Shown piece by piece: positions 40,640-51,900 of a DNA stretch of 64,000 bases; position 1 is the first letter of the stretch, and each line of letters opens with the position of its first letter. Origin of the DNA: Branchiostoma floridae. Lineage: Eukaryota; Chordata; Leptocardii; Amphioxiformes; Branchiostomatidae. The notes beneath the pieces were generated by a model. It searched no databases and was not told the origin of the DNA. It worked only from the letters and a program-made list of their open reading frames with translations. The position numbers were made by a program, and so were the translations under genes. The DNA is taken from assembly GCF_000003815.2 (NCBI RefSeq), contig NW_023365794.1, forward strand, positions 100,652-164,651, in the 5' to 3' direction.

Positions 40640-41294
40640 GACCAACACAAGTGAGCTTCCATGATGATCTACAGTACGGTATTTTTTTCAAATGGACAAA
40701 AATTGATGCGCACACGGGTGTCATCCATTTAACCGAGTTAAATATGCACCTGCTAATTCATAGATTAGAGCCTGGGATTTCTAAAGATTAGCAAACACAA
40801 GATTTCTTTAAACCAAACCTGGCAATGTAGTCTAGTATCAGAATTGTATCGGACACTACGTACCTACCTCCTGTATAGCTAGCTTTCAGTTTGACAGTTA
40901 CTGACTGATGGCCCAATTGTCCCGTTACATCTAAGCGCCGGGCGACTCATCCGTTACAAATAACTGCCTCTACGCAAATATCCCGCCCCTATGGGACATG
41001 TTATGTTTCTGGGATGGCCTGTCCATATTTGGTAAAAACCTGTGGCCGCTATGCGTAACCCCAAAACAGAAATCTCCCCTTCCGACGAGGGATCAACCAT
41101 TTGTTTTCATAATAAGTAGCTTGTTTTCCTTTCTCAGGCGTTTGTGAGCGCTAGAAAACGTTAGAATTACAACTACAGCTTGTTATCTTGTCACTATCAG
41201 GAAAGGGGCGCATCGCTAGCATTACCATTACCACTGATTTCACAAAACTAATGACGCGCTGTCCCCGTAACATCAAACATTGTTTTTAAAATAG
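40640..41294. other. Intergenic or promoter side of the zinc-finger gene
   Basis: No coding sequence supported. Contains one stretch (about 40720-40740) resembling the ends of the MITE at 41295. The GC-richer block 40870-41050 may be the zinc-finger gene promoter. Confidence 0.35.
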
Positions 41295-41768
41295 GCTAAG
41301 GCCATGTTGATTTGATTATATGGATGACATCCTCCTGGAACTCCAAAACTGATGCGAGCGAGCGAATAAAAAAAAAGTTTGGCCAAAAAAAAAAAAGTTG
41401 CCTTCAGTATGAAATCAAAGTGGCCAGGAAGGTTGAACATAGGACTAAACACACATAGTATGGTATACCATGATCCTCTGGACCTGAATTTTCTGTACTG
41501 GTACCTCCCCCAACCAACAATAGATTTTTTTTCTTTCCGTCCTTTCACATCTTATTCTTTGACTCTAGATTCATTTTGGCATTCTATATATGGCATTATT
41601 TATCTGTTTTCTGATACTTTTTTTTCAATTTACGGAATATTTGTGCGCATTTTACAGCTGCTTTGCACAATTTCTTGTGTTGTCGAAAACTTCTTTTTTT
41701 TCGGAAATGGCTGAAAATTGGTGCGAGCGCGGATGTCATCCATATAATCAAATCAACGTGGCCTAAGG
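41295..41768. mobile_element. MITE with about 37-bp inverted ends
   Basis: The left end begins CTAAGGCCATGTTGATTTGA and runs to GGATGACATCC; the right end is its near-perfect inverse, finishing CAACGTGGCCTAAGG. The 474-bp element has A-rich, non-coding interior sequence. Confidence 0.8.
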
Positions 41769-42235
41769 GATAACAGCTGCAGATGGTAATTGTTGTATAA
41801 TTGAGTATAGCACAGAGTCGGTGAGTCAAGTATTGAAGATGGAAACCGCAAGTAGGAATACCGGGTGCGGACGTCAGGTAATATGGGATATGGAGGAAAT
41901 GAAACCAGATGATTCACGTGGAAAATATCTTCTCTTTCATTTCACCTTCCGTTTATACCGCGGAGTGTAGCTGTCTAATTGAAGCAAGATGGGGGACATG
42001 GAAAACTATCATATTGTGTTCTCGAAAATGTTATTGAAAATATTACAAGACCTAACTGCAACTCCAAGACTACTAATGTATTTTTAAAATTTCAGTTTAC
42101 TCTCTCTCTCTCTCTCTCTGTTTTATTGTTCCATAATAAGATCAAGTATATACACAGTGATACCGTGCTTATGCTCATGCTAAAAACTCTTTTTGAATAT
42201 TTTTATTTAGCATTTCGCAAGAATAGTTACCAGCA

Positions 42236-42540
42236 AAAGTTACAAAACGTTAAAGAGATTTTTTATCTCGTGTTTCTTTTCTTTCGATGCCTTGAACACA
42301 GGTCGAGTTACATTGGGTTCCTGCCAAAGAACTAGGAACTCCGATTTGACAAATGTCAAAATATTGTCGCTTAATTTTACGTTATAAAGAAACAAACTGC
42401 TCAAGGAAAAAGTTACAAAACGTTTAGGAGATTTTTATCTCGTGTTTCTTTTCTTTCGGTCCCTTGAACCCAGGTCGAGTTACGTTGGGTTTCTGCCAAA
42501 GAACTAGGAACTCGGATATGTCAAATGTCAAAATATTTAC
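42236..42540. repeat. Two-copy direct repeat, unit about 130 bp
   Basis: The block from AAAGTTACAAAACGTT to CAAATGTCAAAATATT occurs at about 42236-42367 and again at 42408-42538, about 90 per cent identical. It includes TATCTCGTGTTTCTTTTCTT and AACTAGGAACTC. No gene is apparent. Confidence 0.8.
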
Positions 42541-42846
42541 TTGTGCTTTGCACCGAATTTCGCGGCAAAGTCCAGGTCTCGGCAACCCGGAAGTAACGGA
42601 ATCGTACAAACGCACCCTTTAACAACTTTACAAAGAAACCTCAACTCACCTATTGAGTCCGTGATCTGGAAAGAAATCCTGCGGCTCAGCTCGCATAACC
42701 CTCTCTACAACGTGGCAAAGACATAAAGACCGTCGTCATCACAGCTACATCTTCCCGGGTAAAGCCTACGCAACACAACCCGGAAGCGAGTGGGTTCGCG
42801 GAATGCCCGTCTCCCATCAAGCTTTGCCAAGGAAAACAACCCGTGC

Positions 42847-42900
42847 CCATATATGGGCAAAACTATCTATAAACCACGGCTGCGGCACTTCCTTATATGG
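42847..42900. promoter_or_regulatory. Paired SRF (CArG) motifs with a TATA-like box
   Basis: Two perfect CArG boxes, CCATATATGG at 42847-42856 and CCTTATATGG at 42891-42900, flank a TATAAA at 42868-42873. No supported gene follows on either strand, so regulatory function is unproven. Confidence 0.3.
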
Positions 42901-43089
42901 GCAAAAACGCGCGTGTAAGGAAGCTGGGGCTGGCCAAGGGCGCGGGGAGACTTCCAAATTCGGTGGATTCGGGCACAGTGATTCCTTTTTATAGCGTGAG
43001 AAAAATTTAGTAGGATAAATATGTACTGGAGGGAAATAGCAATGCCGGCTCTGTATGAACATGTTTTGCGTGTCCATGATAACTTTGCC

Positions 43090-43553
43090 CGTGTGTAACA
43101 GTGGGGTTCTAGCGCTGCCAAACTGACCACGCCAACAGCTCTTGAGCTTTTGGTGTTGTGGTTAGCACGTTGGATTTGTGATCCGGCTGCCCGGGTTCGG
43201 CGCGGGTTCGAATCCCGGGAGTCGGGATGTTGTTTCTTTCTGTTCTTACTCGCCCCTCGTATTTCTACAATGGTTCCCACGCCGGCCCTGTGAGTAACAG
43301 GCTAGTATGTGCCACACAGGGATGTCGATCTCGGAGATTCGAGGACGAATCTTGAAAAGAAAAGGGGGAGTAGTGTAACAGTGGGGTTCTAGCGCTGCCA
43401 AACTGACCACGCCAACAGCTCTTGAGCTTTTGGTGTTGTGGTTAGCACGTTGGATTTGTGATCCGGCTGCCCGGGTTCGGCGCGGGTTCGAATCCCGGGA
43501 GTCGGGATGTTGTTTCTTTCTGTTCTTACTCGCCCCTCGTATTTCTACACGTG
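43090..43553 (+). mobile_element. Intact terminal-repeat retrotransposon in miniature (TRIM)
   Basis: Two identical 176-bp LTRs (43094-43269 and 43374-43549), each starting TGTAACAGTG and ending TTTCTACA, bound a 104-bp interior. Just inside the 5' LTR is a primer-binding site, TGGTTCCCACGCCGG (43271-43285), close to the complement of a tRNA-Glu 3' end. Just before the 3' LTR is a polypurine tract, AAAAGAAAAGGGGGAG (43355-43370). A 4-bp target duplication, CGTG, flanks it (43090-43093 and 43550-43553). There is no coding capacity, so it must be mobilised in trans. LTR identity implies a recent insertion or recent homogenisation. Confidence 0.85.
43159..43215 (+). promoter_or_regulatory. tRNA-like Pol III promoter inside the 5' LTR
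   Basis: A-box-like TGGTTAGCACGTTGG (43159-43173) and a perfect B box GGTTCGAATCC (43205-43215) at tRNA-like spacing, with an anticodon-type stem (TTGGA/TCCGG) between them. The acceptor stem does not pair, so this is not a functional tRNA gene. The same block recurs in the 3' LTR at 43439-43495. Confidence 0.7.
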
Positions 43554-44277
43554 TTTGGTGGCGCGAAAGTCAATAATGTTCCTTTTTCGACTCCAAGGAG
43601 AGTAGAGGAGAAAATGCCGAATTGGGGTAAAATTCAATGACAGGACGGGCAAAACACAATAAACTGAATCTTTCCTGATGTATCGTTATTAGTCATATCA
43701 ATATGCAATATTTATTAAGGACGCTTAGCTCGAAAAAGTCGGAGGTTTTCCCTAGGCAATTGCCATTGATAACGTATGGTTTTCAAATGAAACGGCAAAG
43801 AGATATCCAAGGGCATATGCTAATGGTAAACGGTTTCATTTTTAAAAGGAGAAACAATTCGTGCTCCTATAATTGATTTGATTTTCGTTTAAAACTGTTT
43901 CCCCAATTAATGTACCCCCTTTGCTATCTGCGTCACAGTTGTCACAGTGGGCAGTAAATTTGGTGATTTACAGTAGACATTGCGTGTCTGGTGTCTCTAG
44001 ACAGCCCGTTATTCTGTTATTGCTAAAGCTATATCAATCTGCTGTCGTCCTTGTCACTATAAGCCGCAACAGCAAACGAAGATACAAAATGGTTACAAAT
44101 TATCCAATGCCTGTGTCTAGCTGGGAATTGTAATATGAATTTTGCATTTTCACTGATGTATTTTCATTTCATATCTCTTCTCAGAATCCTGTCCTGACTT
44201 ACTCCCCGTCGATGTTTTCCTGTGACGTGTATAGCAGCCTGGGGTTTGAAAATAGACCCCACCTCCGTATGAAATGC

Positions 44278-44287
44278 CCATATAAGG
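44278..44287. promoter_or_regulatory. Isolated CArG-type motif
   Basis: Perfect CCATATAAGG. A single 10-mer of this class is expected several times by chance in a window this size, so it has little weight alone. Confidence 0.15.
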
Positions 44288-44748
44288 GCGTGCGGTTGAG
44301 ACGTAATGTAACACCGCTCAATTTCATATCTGCAGCATGTGCCATCTTCAGCTATCCTTCCTGTAATCCTATTATTCTGTATTAGGTCTTCCCATGCGCC
44401 CGCTTTATTTGGGCCATCCAATAATGCAATGAGCTAACAGTCTTAACAATGTTATCCTACTGTTGCTATGTACTCAATTTTCAAGTAGACGTATGGTAAT
44501 GCGTCCAGTTAGAATCATCCCCAAAGAGATGTGAGGATTCGGCGCTCTCTTTGTGTTTTACAAGTGTTTTGCAACATTGGCAATTGTTTCTTGTACTGTA
44601 TCGCTAGCGGTTCGCCCGGTTGCAAAAACAGGTGTAAAACACCGAGAACTAGCCGAGTGCTCGTTCACCCTTCCAAGGGGTAACCCATATCCGTTATTTC
44701 TAAAACCGGGGCACTATTTAGGGAGGTCAAGTCGACTAACGGTGGATT

Positions 44749-44874
44749 CAAACTACAGTGTTTTAAATATTGCAGTTTGAAACCACAGTCCGTCGACTTA
44801 ATATCACTAAATGCCCTGTTGTCAGAAACATCGGATATAGGTTATCCCGCAGATAAAAGTGAACTAGCGTTATA
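44749..44874 (+). repeat. Dispersed repeat, copy 2 of 3
   Basis: Same family as 2140-2254 and 56287-56410: AATATTGCAGTTTGAAA, a GTCGACTTAATATC block, GGTTATCCCGCAGATAAAAG and GTGAACTAGCGTTA, in order. Confidence 0.7.
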
Positions 44875-45457
44875 TCAACTTGAATATTACGTAAAAGGAG
44901 CTAAGCGAAAAGTTACCGCGACAAGCCACAATTGCACGTCTGCTTGGACATTGCTTCTGACTGGCATACTTAATCCCCAGAGAGGGACACTGCGCTGGAC
45001 ATAGCGCACCAGACTCATAAATTTCCTGCCTGACCAAATTTGGTCGTCTAAAGGCTGTAACTGAGATATACGCCAACTGTCTCGTTATCAGCTGATGAAA
45101 GAAAATCAGGCGTCTGGTCTTCATATAGTCTGCCCTGAAGGATAAAATCTTGTTGTAGCCGCACAGTTTGCTTTTGGACAATTCGTTGAGTCAGACCTTT
45201 AGCTTTAGCTGGGCAATGCTCTGCATTCGTCCTTTGATGCCCATATCATATCAGTGGTTTGTGGTATATTAATATGGTAAATCGTCGTACAACAAAAATA
45301 TATTAAATAGTTGAGATAAAGATTGATATTATGTGATGAAAACTTCAAATGTCTTTATTAAGATGGAATGTATCTGTATCTATATAGCCGGTATAACCTC
45401 CCTTCAGGCGTAACACACCAGCTTCGCAGGCACGCGGCGCGGCAGCAGCTGGTTATA

Positions 45458-45690
45458 TTACACTGAACGACCCGTCACACTTTGCACGTCTATCTGCAAG
45501 TGTTCTTTAAAACTATCCAGAGAAGATGCTCCTACTGTGCTTGGTGATAACAAATTCCACTCTCTTCTTATCATGTTCGGAAGCACGGAAAGATTCAGAC
45601 CCGCGGCCTTGGACGGTCTTCTTCTGCTACGCTCCCTGTGTTCATAAATGAAACTGCAGGGATATCTACGCCTTTCTTTGACGTCATCAA
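45458..45690 (-). pseudogene. LINE reverse-transcriptase ORF, 3'-terminal fragment
   Basis: The minus strand reads RREWNLLSPSTVGASSLDSF followed by KEHLQ and a stop at 45458. The WNxL...A.SLDSFK pattern is the typical end of non-LTR retrotransposon ORF2 proteins. Upstream the frame reads RRRYPCSFIYEHRERSRRR and is then stopped near 45690. This is a 5'-truncated, dead copy. Confidence 0.75.
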
Positions 45691-46202
45691 ATTAGAGATG
45701 AATCACGTACAGAAGAACGCGTCCCGCCTGACTAATGGTACACCCTACTGTTCTCACGGGTTCTTCTGACCTTGCCACTCCCTCTGCGAGTTACCGCACA
45801 GAAAGATGACACAGAAAATAGAGCACAGGGCATGTATTATTCAGTATCTGGTCAGAGGCTCGGCTGGAGGTTCTAGAGTCACTATTACGTTTAATTTATG
45901 AAGGTTAGACTACTAGGTCTCTACAACTGAATGAAAACGGAGATGCATTTCTGGACATTTCGAGTGACATACATCACTCTTCGTTAGCGTCACTAGTATG
46001 AACTGGTCACTATTATTAATCTGTTTCTATTTTTCCCAACCTCTCTTTTCATTGTGGTAAATTGACTATAAAGTCCATACATAAGCATCTCCTTTGTCGA
46101 CGATGTATGGACAATATATCTGGATTAATTCAAACAATAACATGAACTTTTATTGTAGTTTTCAATTTTAGTGGCTATACAATGAAATATAAAATAAACA
46201 GT

Positions 46203-46310
46203 GTCACTGAGGAAAGGTAGTGGATTCTAACTGATGTCTGATGTTTCCAAAATCATATCTAGTTTATTCGTTATTAGTTGCTTGAGTAACTGCTATTTGA
46301 CGTATAAAGG
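46203..46310 (+). repeat. Dispersed repeat, partner of 29668-29765
   Basis: Contains CACTGAGGAAAGGTAGTGGA, GTTTCCAAAATCATATCTAG, AGTTGCTTGAGTAACTG and TATTTGACGTATA in the same order as the intronic copy. The preceding 45960-45990 stretch (TTTCGAGTGACATACATCAC) may belong to the same element. Confidence 0.55.
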
Positions 46311-48515
46311 TTTTCGTATTTTCATATTTGACATATTACAGCACCTTCCAACACACAATATTTCCTTTAAAAAAGTTAAGGTTAGACTGTTTTCCCCAAT
46401 ATAATGCTGTCACGAAATGAAGATGACCTCTAACAGAGGAAGAGTTATCATGATCCGCGTGAACTCGTGCACACAGGCAGGTATACGTACAAAGGTGACC
46501 CCGGCGTAAACACCTGGTCCGACCAGTTCTTACCTCCCACACGTCAGCCAGGTGAGCTGTGTAACACGCCCTACAGGTAGGTACATTTTAACATTATATT
46601 TTACTTCATCTCTTCTCAGTTTTCGTCCATGTATTGTAGATTCTAGTCGACGCGACGCCCTAACATTGATAGATGTATAGTTCAATTTTACTGATACATA
46701 TTTGCAATGGCGTCCCCAAACGTACAGTTCATTGTCATGCCCCGCCTTTCTTTTGGTCTCTCTTTGGACATGTGAACTGTAGCTGCTTCCCATAGGCCAT
46801 GTAAGGACTTAAAGAATGCCACGTTTTCTGTGGATTTAGTGGAACTGCGAAACTTGGATATACAGTGTCAAAATAGATGCACCTAACAGCTGTTGTATTG
46901 ACCTTGAATGTGCGTCCACAAAAAAGGTTGTCATCGCCAGTTGTTGGATCATCCAGATTATAACAGATCGGACAGAACTAGAATTCTATCGACGTTGATA
47001 AAATTAAGTCATGGCGTAGAAACCAACGGCAACGGAAGTGTGGCCTATAGTTTATTCCAAATAACACGCCTATTTGTTAGGTTTGAACAATAGCTAACGT
47101 TACAGTCAATCTTGCATGACAACTTCAGCGATCCAGCCCCAGAGTATGTCCCTATCATTCTCGTTTTAAATTAATTTTTGAAATAAAAATATACCTTGTG
47201 TACATAAACATAAACAATATCTATATCTGTGTCTATATGCATCAAGCCTGTGTCCTACATGTCATGAAGATTCATTCTCAAACAAAGACCTGAGATATTT
47301 ATCCCGCGGGTATCTAGGCACCACCCAGACAGTGTCTAGTATATAGGCCAAGCCAAATCACTCTGTTGTTTACAATGCCAAACATGTTTTCTTACGATGG
47401 TTTCAGATCGTCCAAAAAGATAAACTAGTAACGAAGAACTAGTGTTTCAAATGATAGACAGAATTCTAAATTCTTGATGTTTTTTTGTTGCTCAAGGACA
47501 AACGGTGTTCTTCTGTAATAATTATCTCGCACATTATTATGAAACAAATTGCGAAGTAGTAACGGCCTAAATTTCACGGGGCGCAAAAGGTGTGTAGCCG
47601 CAGGCAGGTATTATGCAAATCATCAGCAGGGGACGCTAACAATTACAACTTTCACTGGCTATTGTGCCTCTGTGTATATAGTGATCTTCTGTCAAACAAT
47701 ATCTACAAAAAACTACCACTTCTTGTGTCAAGTTCACCCTCGCCAATCTGTCATAGGTATGTGTACAAAGTTATTTTGTATGTTTTGAATATATCATATC
47801 ATGGCCTCATTTACATTAGATACGATAAATATGTGTGGGATATAGGTATCACCTTGAACGTGGACGCCATTGTTCTTGAAATATAGACACGACTGCATGC
47901 CGTCTGAAATGGACGATTGTGACAGATGAGAACCGTTATAGGATATTGGAGGTGAATTGCTAGAGACAAATACACACAAGGCTGATAGTTATCGAGGCTA
48001 AACTAGCCTTGACAATGACATCTGGATATGAGTGCAGAACGTCCTTCAAAGTGTGAGGATACTTGAGTACATTTTAGGACGCTTTAGTTCATACTCAAAA
48101 TTTGCAAGATCATAGTGGACCTACTAAAACTAGGCTAACGTTACATTGTTTAATGTGCTATGTTGTTCGAAATCCAAATCCTAACTCTAAATCCTACGAC
48201 TGCGTTTGCAAGGTACATAGGAAATCTTTATTGACACCGTTGAACAAAAGTATAGCGAATTTCGTAAGCTCTTTAACCGTTTATAGTACAACTGTGTTTG
48301 GTTTGTTTGTTTGGCATCCGTCTGTCTCGGAAGACAATGGTAGGCAGACAGGGTGGGTTTAAGGCGACCCGTCTGCCTGGCCTGCACTTTTTAAGGTGAA
48401 GGAGGGGTGTGCACTTCCTTCTCCACCACCCTCTCGTCCACTGGCGCACTAAGTCCTACAGGGGCAATTGTTTGCAACGTGTAAGACGGCCCCAGCAGAT
48501 GCAGGTTTGTTATTT
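46311..48515. other. Intergenic stretch with nothing supported
   Basis: No exon, RNA gene or clear mobile element could be supported. The first exon(s) of the FAD oxidase gene should lie in the right part of this stretch or in the following gap. Confidence 0.4.
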
Positions 48516-48615
48516 NNNNNNNNNNNNNNNNNNNNNNNNNNNNNNNNNNNNNNNNNNNNNNNNNNNNNNNNNNNNNNNNNNNNNNNNNNNNNNNNNNNNN
48601 NNNNNNNNNNNNNNN
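48516..48615. other. Assembly gap (100 N)
   Basis: Exactly 100 ambiguous bases, the usual placeholder for a gap of unknown size. Confidence 0.99.
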
Positions 48616-48955
48616 ATGAGGATCCCCTACCAGGTACACAGGGGGTAGGCTGGATTGAGAGACATGAAAGACACAAGGAAACAACAACAAAAAAACATGA
48701 AAAGAAATGAAGGTAGAGATTAATGGATTGATGGATGGATGGAAGAAGAAATATTCGAGAAATAAAGTAGAAGTGGAGAGTGAATACTTCAGAGAAGAAA
48801 CAAATTACACACGTCTTTGTATTATCCTAAAAAACGTATGCTTTAGATTTTGAGAAACTTATCACACCACGAACACTTGATTGATACTTGTTTTATTGAA
48901 CGACTATGCCAGCTTTCTATAACACATTTGTTGTTTGCTTATCATTGGACTCCAG

Positions 48956-51900
48956 GTATGAAGCTGGACACGTCGTTTAAGAACCGTGGGAAGGACGGTC
49001 TGGACCCCACCTGGCAGATCGCGGCGGTAGTGCACCACGCCAGCCTCCACAACCTGCGGGTCCGCGCGGTGGGTGTCGGGTACTCCTGGTCCAAAATGAC
49101 CAGTACCAGAGACATATTGATAGGTAAGACATGTCTTCAATATATTCATTAACGATTGTCTAATGTTCAGTGTGGTGCAAGACGAAAGCCAAAATCTAAG
49201 CAGGTGACAATGCGAACATAACGTTACATTGTAATCTCTAAGCAGATCATATAGTAGCATAAGATAGTATCAAAAGCTGGCAAAAGAGTGAAGCCGGCCT
49301 AGGAGTAGTAGTGTGTATGGCTCTGGTGCCTAGGAGTCTGTATGCTACCGTAGCCATACACGCTCCTTGGCCGGCTTCACTCCTAGCTTTTGATACTATC
49401 TTATTATTATGTCACTGTAGGATCCGCTTCGAGATTAGTTTAATACATTGGGCCAAGGGCTGTTGGTCCGTACCCTGTAAAATTCTAGATTTGGTTGTAC
49501 TTGATTGTTAGACTTGATTGAGGTTCAATTTTACTTGTTTAAAATGTATATATACCATTGCAGACATGTCCGGCCTAACCCGCGTCATCACCAAAAAGCC
49601 ACAAAAATATTTCGAGAAGTACCACCTCGTCGAGGTGCAGGCTGGGAAGGTGGTTCGGGAGTTTGTCCGTGAAATCGACATCAAGTTCAAGTTGGCCCTT
49701 CCTGGAATGGACAACTTCATGGGGCAGACGGTGGGCGGGGCCGTGTGTACGTCAGCACACGGGTCAGGGTTCAACTTGCAGAGCATAGTAAGTTTTCATG
49801 TGATAATCTCCAAACAGATACAGTGGGGAAGAAACGTCATAATTTTGTGCAACATACTGTTACAGACTAAGAAGCACATTGTACCAACAACAAAGCGAAA
49901 ATACGGGTCTAAATAATCGCATTATATCTAACCAATAGATGTTATTCAAATGGATCCTTATCCAAATTATTGTTTACTTTTGGTACATCCATAGAAAAGA
50001 AATTGAATCAAAGAGAAGAAGTTGTGAAAATGATTCTAACTTGACTTAAAAATATGAGATCGTCTCTGAAACATACACGCGAGCGAGAGTTAAGTTAGAA
50101 TAGATCTACTTACTGTCAAATCTTACAGTTTTTCTGCTTTAGCACATAGAGGACATGTAGGTAATGATCAAGTGTATGCAGTCCATGACAATCAGCAAAA
50201 CGCTTTGTTTCTTTCCAGTCCAACTCCATTGTAAGCCTGCACATGATCATCGCCGGCGGGATCCAGGTGACAGTTCGGGAGCCCACGGCCACGGAGACCG
50301 ACATGCCTCTGGAACATGTCCGTGCTCTTGTCGCCAGGGCGCAGTTTGGAGACGGTCCCCTTGAGATCATCAGCAAACAAGCCTTCAGAGCTGCTCAGGT
50401 GGGGATGGGCGTGAAATCTGTGTCATTTTATGAAACGAAATCAGCTTGCTAGGGCTTATTCTGCGGAAGAATTGTGTTTGTGCGCACGAATATGAAGTGC
50501 GGACGATTTCCTGACGTTGATACTTTCTGTATACAGGTTGGTCTGGGATGTTTAGGCATCATCTATTCCGTCATATTCAAGTGCGTGCCCCTCTTCGAGA
50601 TCATGGAACAGCGCCGCCTAACGACTTTCACATGGCCTGCCTCTGGGGACTCGCTGGATTTCAGGATCCCCAGAAACTTCGACAGCAACTACATCGGCTC
50701 CAACGAATTCTTCTCCTTCTTTGTGAACCCGTTTCCGAAGAAATGTTGCTCACGTGAAGGTATAGTCTGACTTGCCAATAGTACTTTCTGGACTCTACTA
50801 CTATAGCAGTTCTCGCCTCTTTTATTAGAACATATTCTAATGTGTCTCAATACCACCTTACACGTATAGCTGATCAAACTACTAGTCTACTGTTTCAGAG
50901 TCAAGACTTTATTGGGCATTTCCCTCGACTATAACCACTTGCTTCTTGATAACCCTTCTTTCCCTCTCAATTACAATCTGCTCACTAAGGATGGTTGGGA
51001 CCTGGTAAGTACTAGAAAATCCACAAATCCTTTGATGACAAACAAGGCATTAGTTATGCTATATATATTTCCTTCACTTGTATGTAGAGGGTACATTACG
51101 AAATCCACTAATTTTGATATTAATGTATCTCCGCGGTAAGCTAATGTACCTCCAATGCAAATTATCTAACTTGTATCTGTTTCACTGGTACAGGAGTGGA
51201 ACATGTCCGAGTTGTGTACGTCAGAGGAAGGAAGGCTACAGAGAACGACTACCTATCCAGACCTCCGTGTCGCGACGCATGCGCGTGCTGCTGTTGTGAA
51301 GGGTGCAGGGGGTGTACTGCCTGTGAAGGTTGTAAGGTACGTCATCGTCATCGTCATTCTTGACCAATCAGGACTCCGAACGCCAACCTTGCTGCTGATT
51401 GGTCTACAACAGTCCTCTGGAATTTACCTATCCTTGGTGCTGAAATTGCCGTCTCTTCAGCAGCCTGTTGCGTTACTTTGCATACGTGCTTGTTAACGCC
51501 AAGATATTTCTATTTAAAACAGTGAGCAATGGGTGACTGATGTTAGGGCGGCTTTTGATATGGCCTCCTTCGGTCAAAATTGACCACGGCTTAGGGCATG
51601 AATAAGATATAGAAAGATATCTGTATGCTTTCGTGGGTTTTAAATTACGCTCTTGTTGTGCATATGTGACAAAAGAACGGAGTTCTGCAGGATTCAATGA
51701 AACATTTTTGTTTGTTTTGGTACTTCTAGACGGACGTTTGTGCGAGCTGTTATTCAAGTTACGTCATGCGTGAGCCCAGCTCCATCCCCGGCTGGATAGA
51801 CAACTGCATGAAGATGTCCATTCACAAGGGGCATTACGTTAACACCTGGTACAAGGTGCTGCAGTACAACAAAGGGACCGCTCAGTAAGTATCCAGACTG

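Noticed and set aside
41979-42335. 118-codon plus-strand open frame
   Set aside because: It is AT-rich with CT microsatellite and duplicated sequence and shows no domain or splice support.
43151-43225. tRNA gene (His- or Thr-like anticodon loop)
   Set aside because: A and B boxes and an anticodon stem are present, but the acceptor stem does not pair and the sequence is repeated identically inside two LTRs.
42867-43280. 137-codon minus-strand open frame
   Set aside because: It runs antisense through the LTR of the miniature retrotransposon and shows no protein similarity.
50898-51005. A splice-bounded open segment in the FAD oxidase gene (reads as a hydrophobic stretch in phase)
   Set aside because: Including it leaves phase 2 and forces a TGA in the next exon. 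Skipping it (50759 to 51194) keeps phase and gives the family-like VRVVYV sequence.
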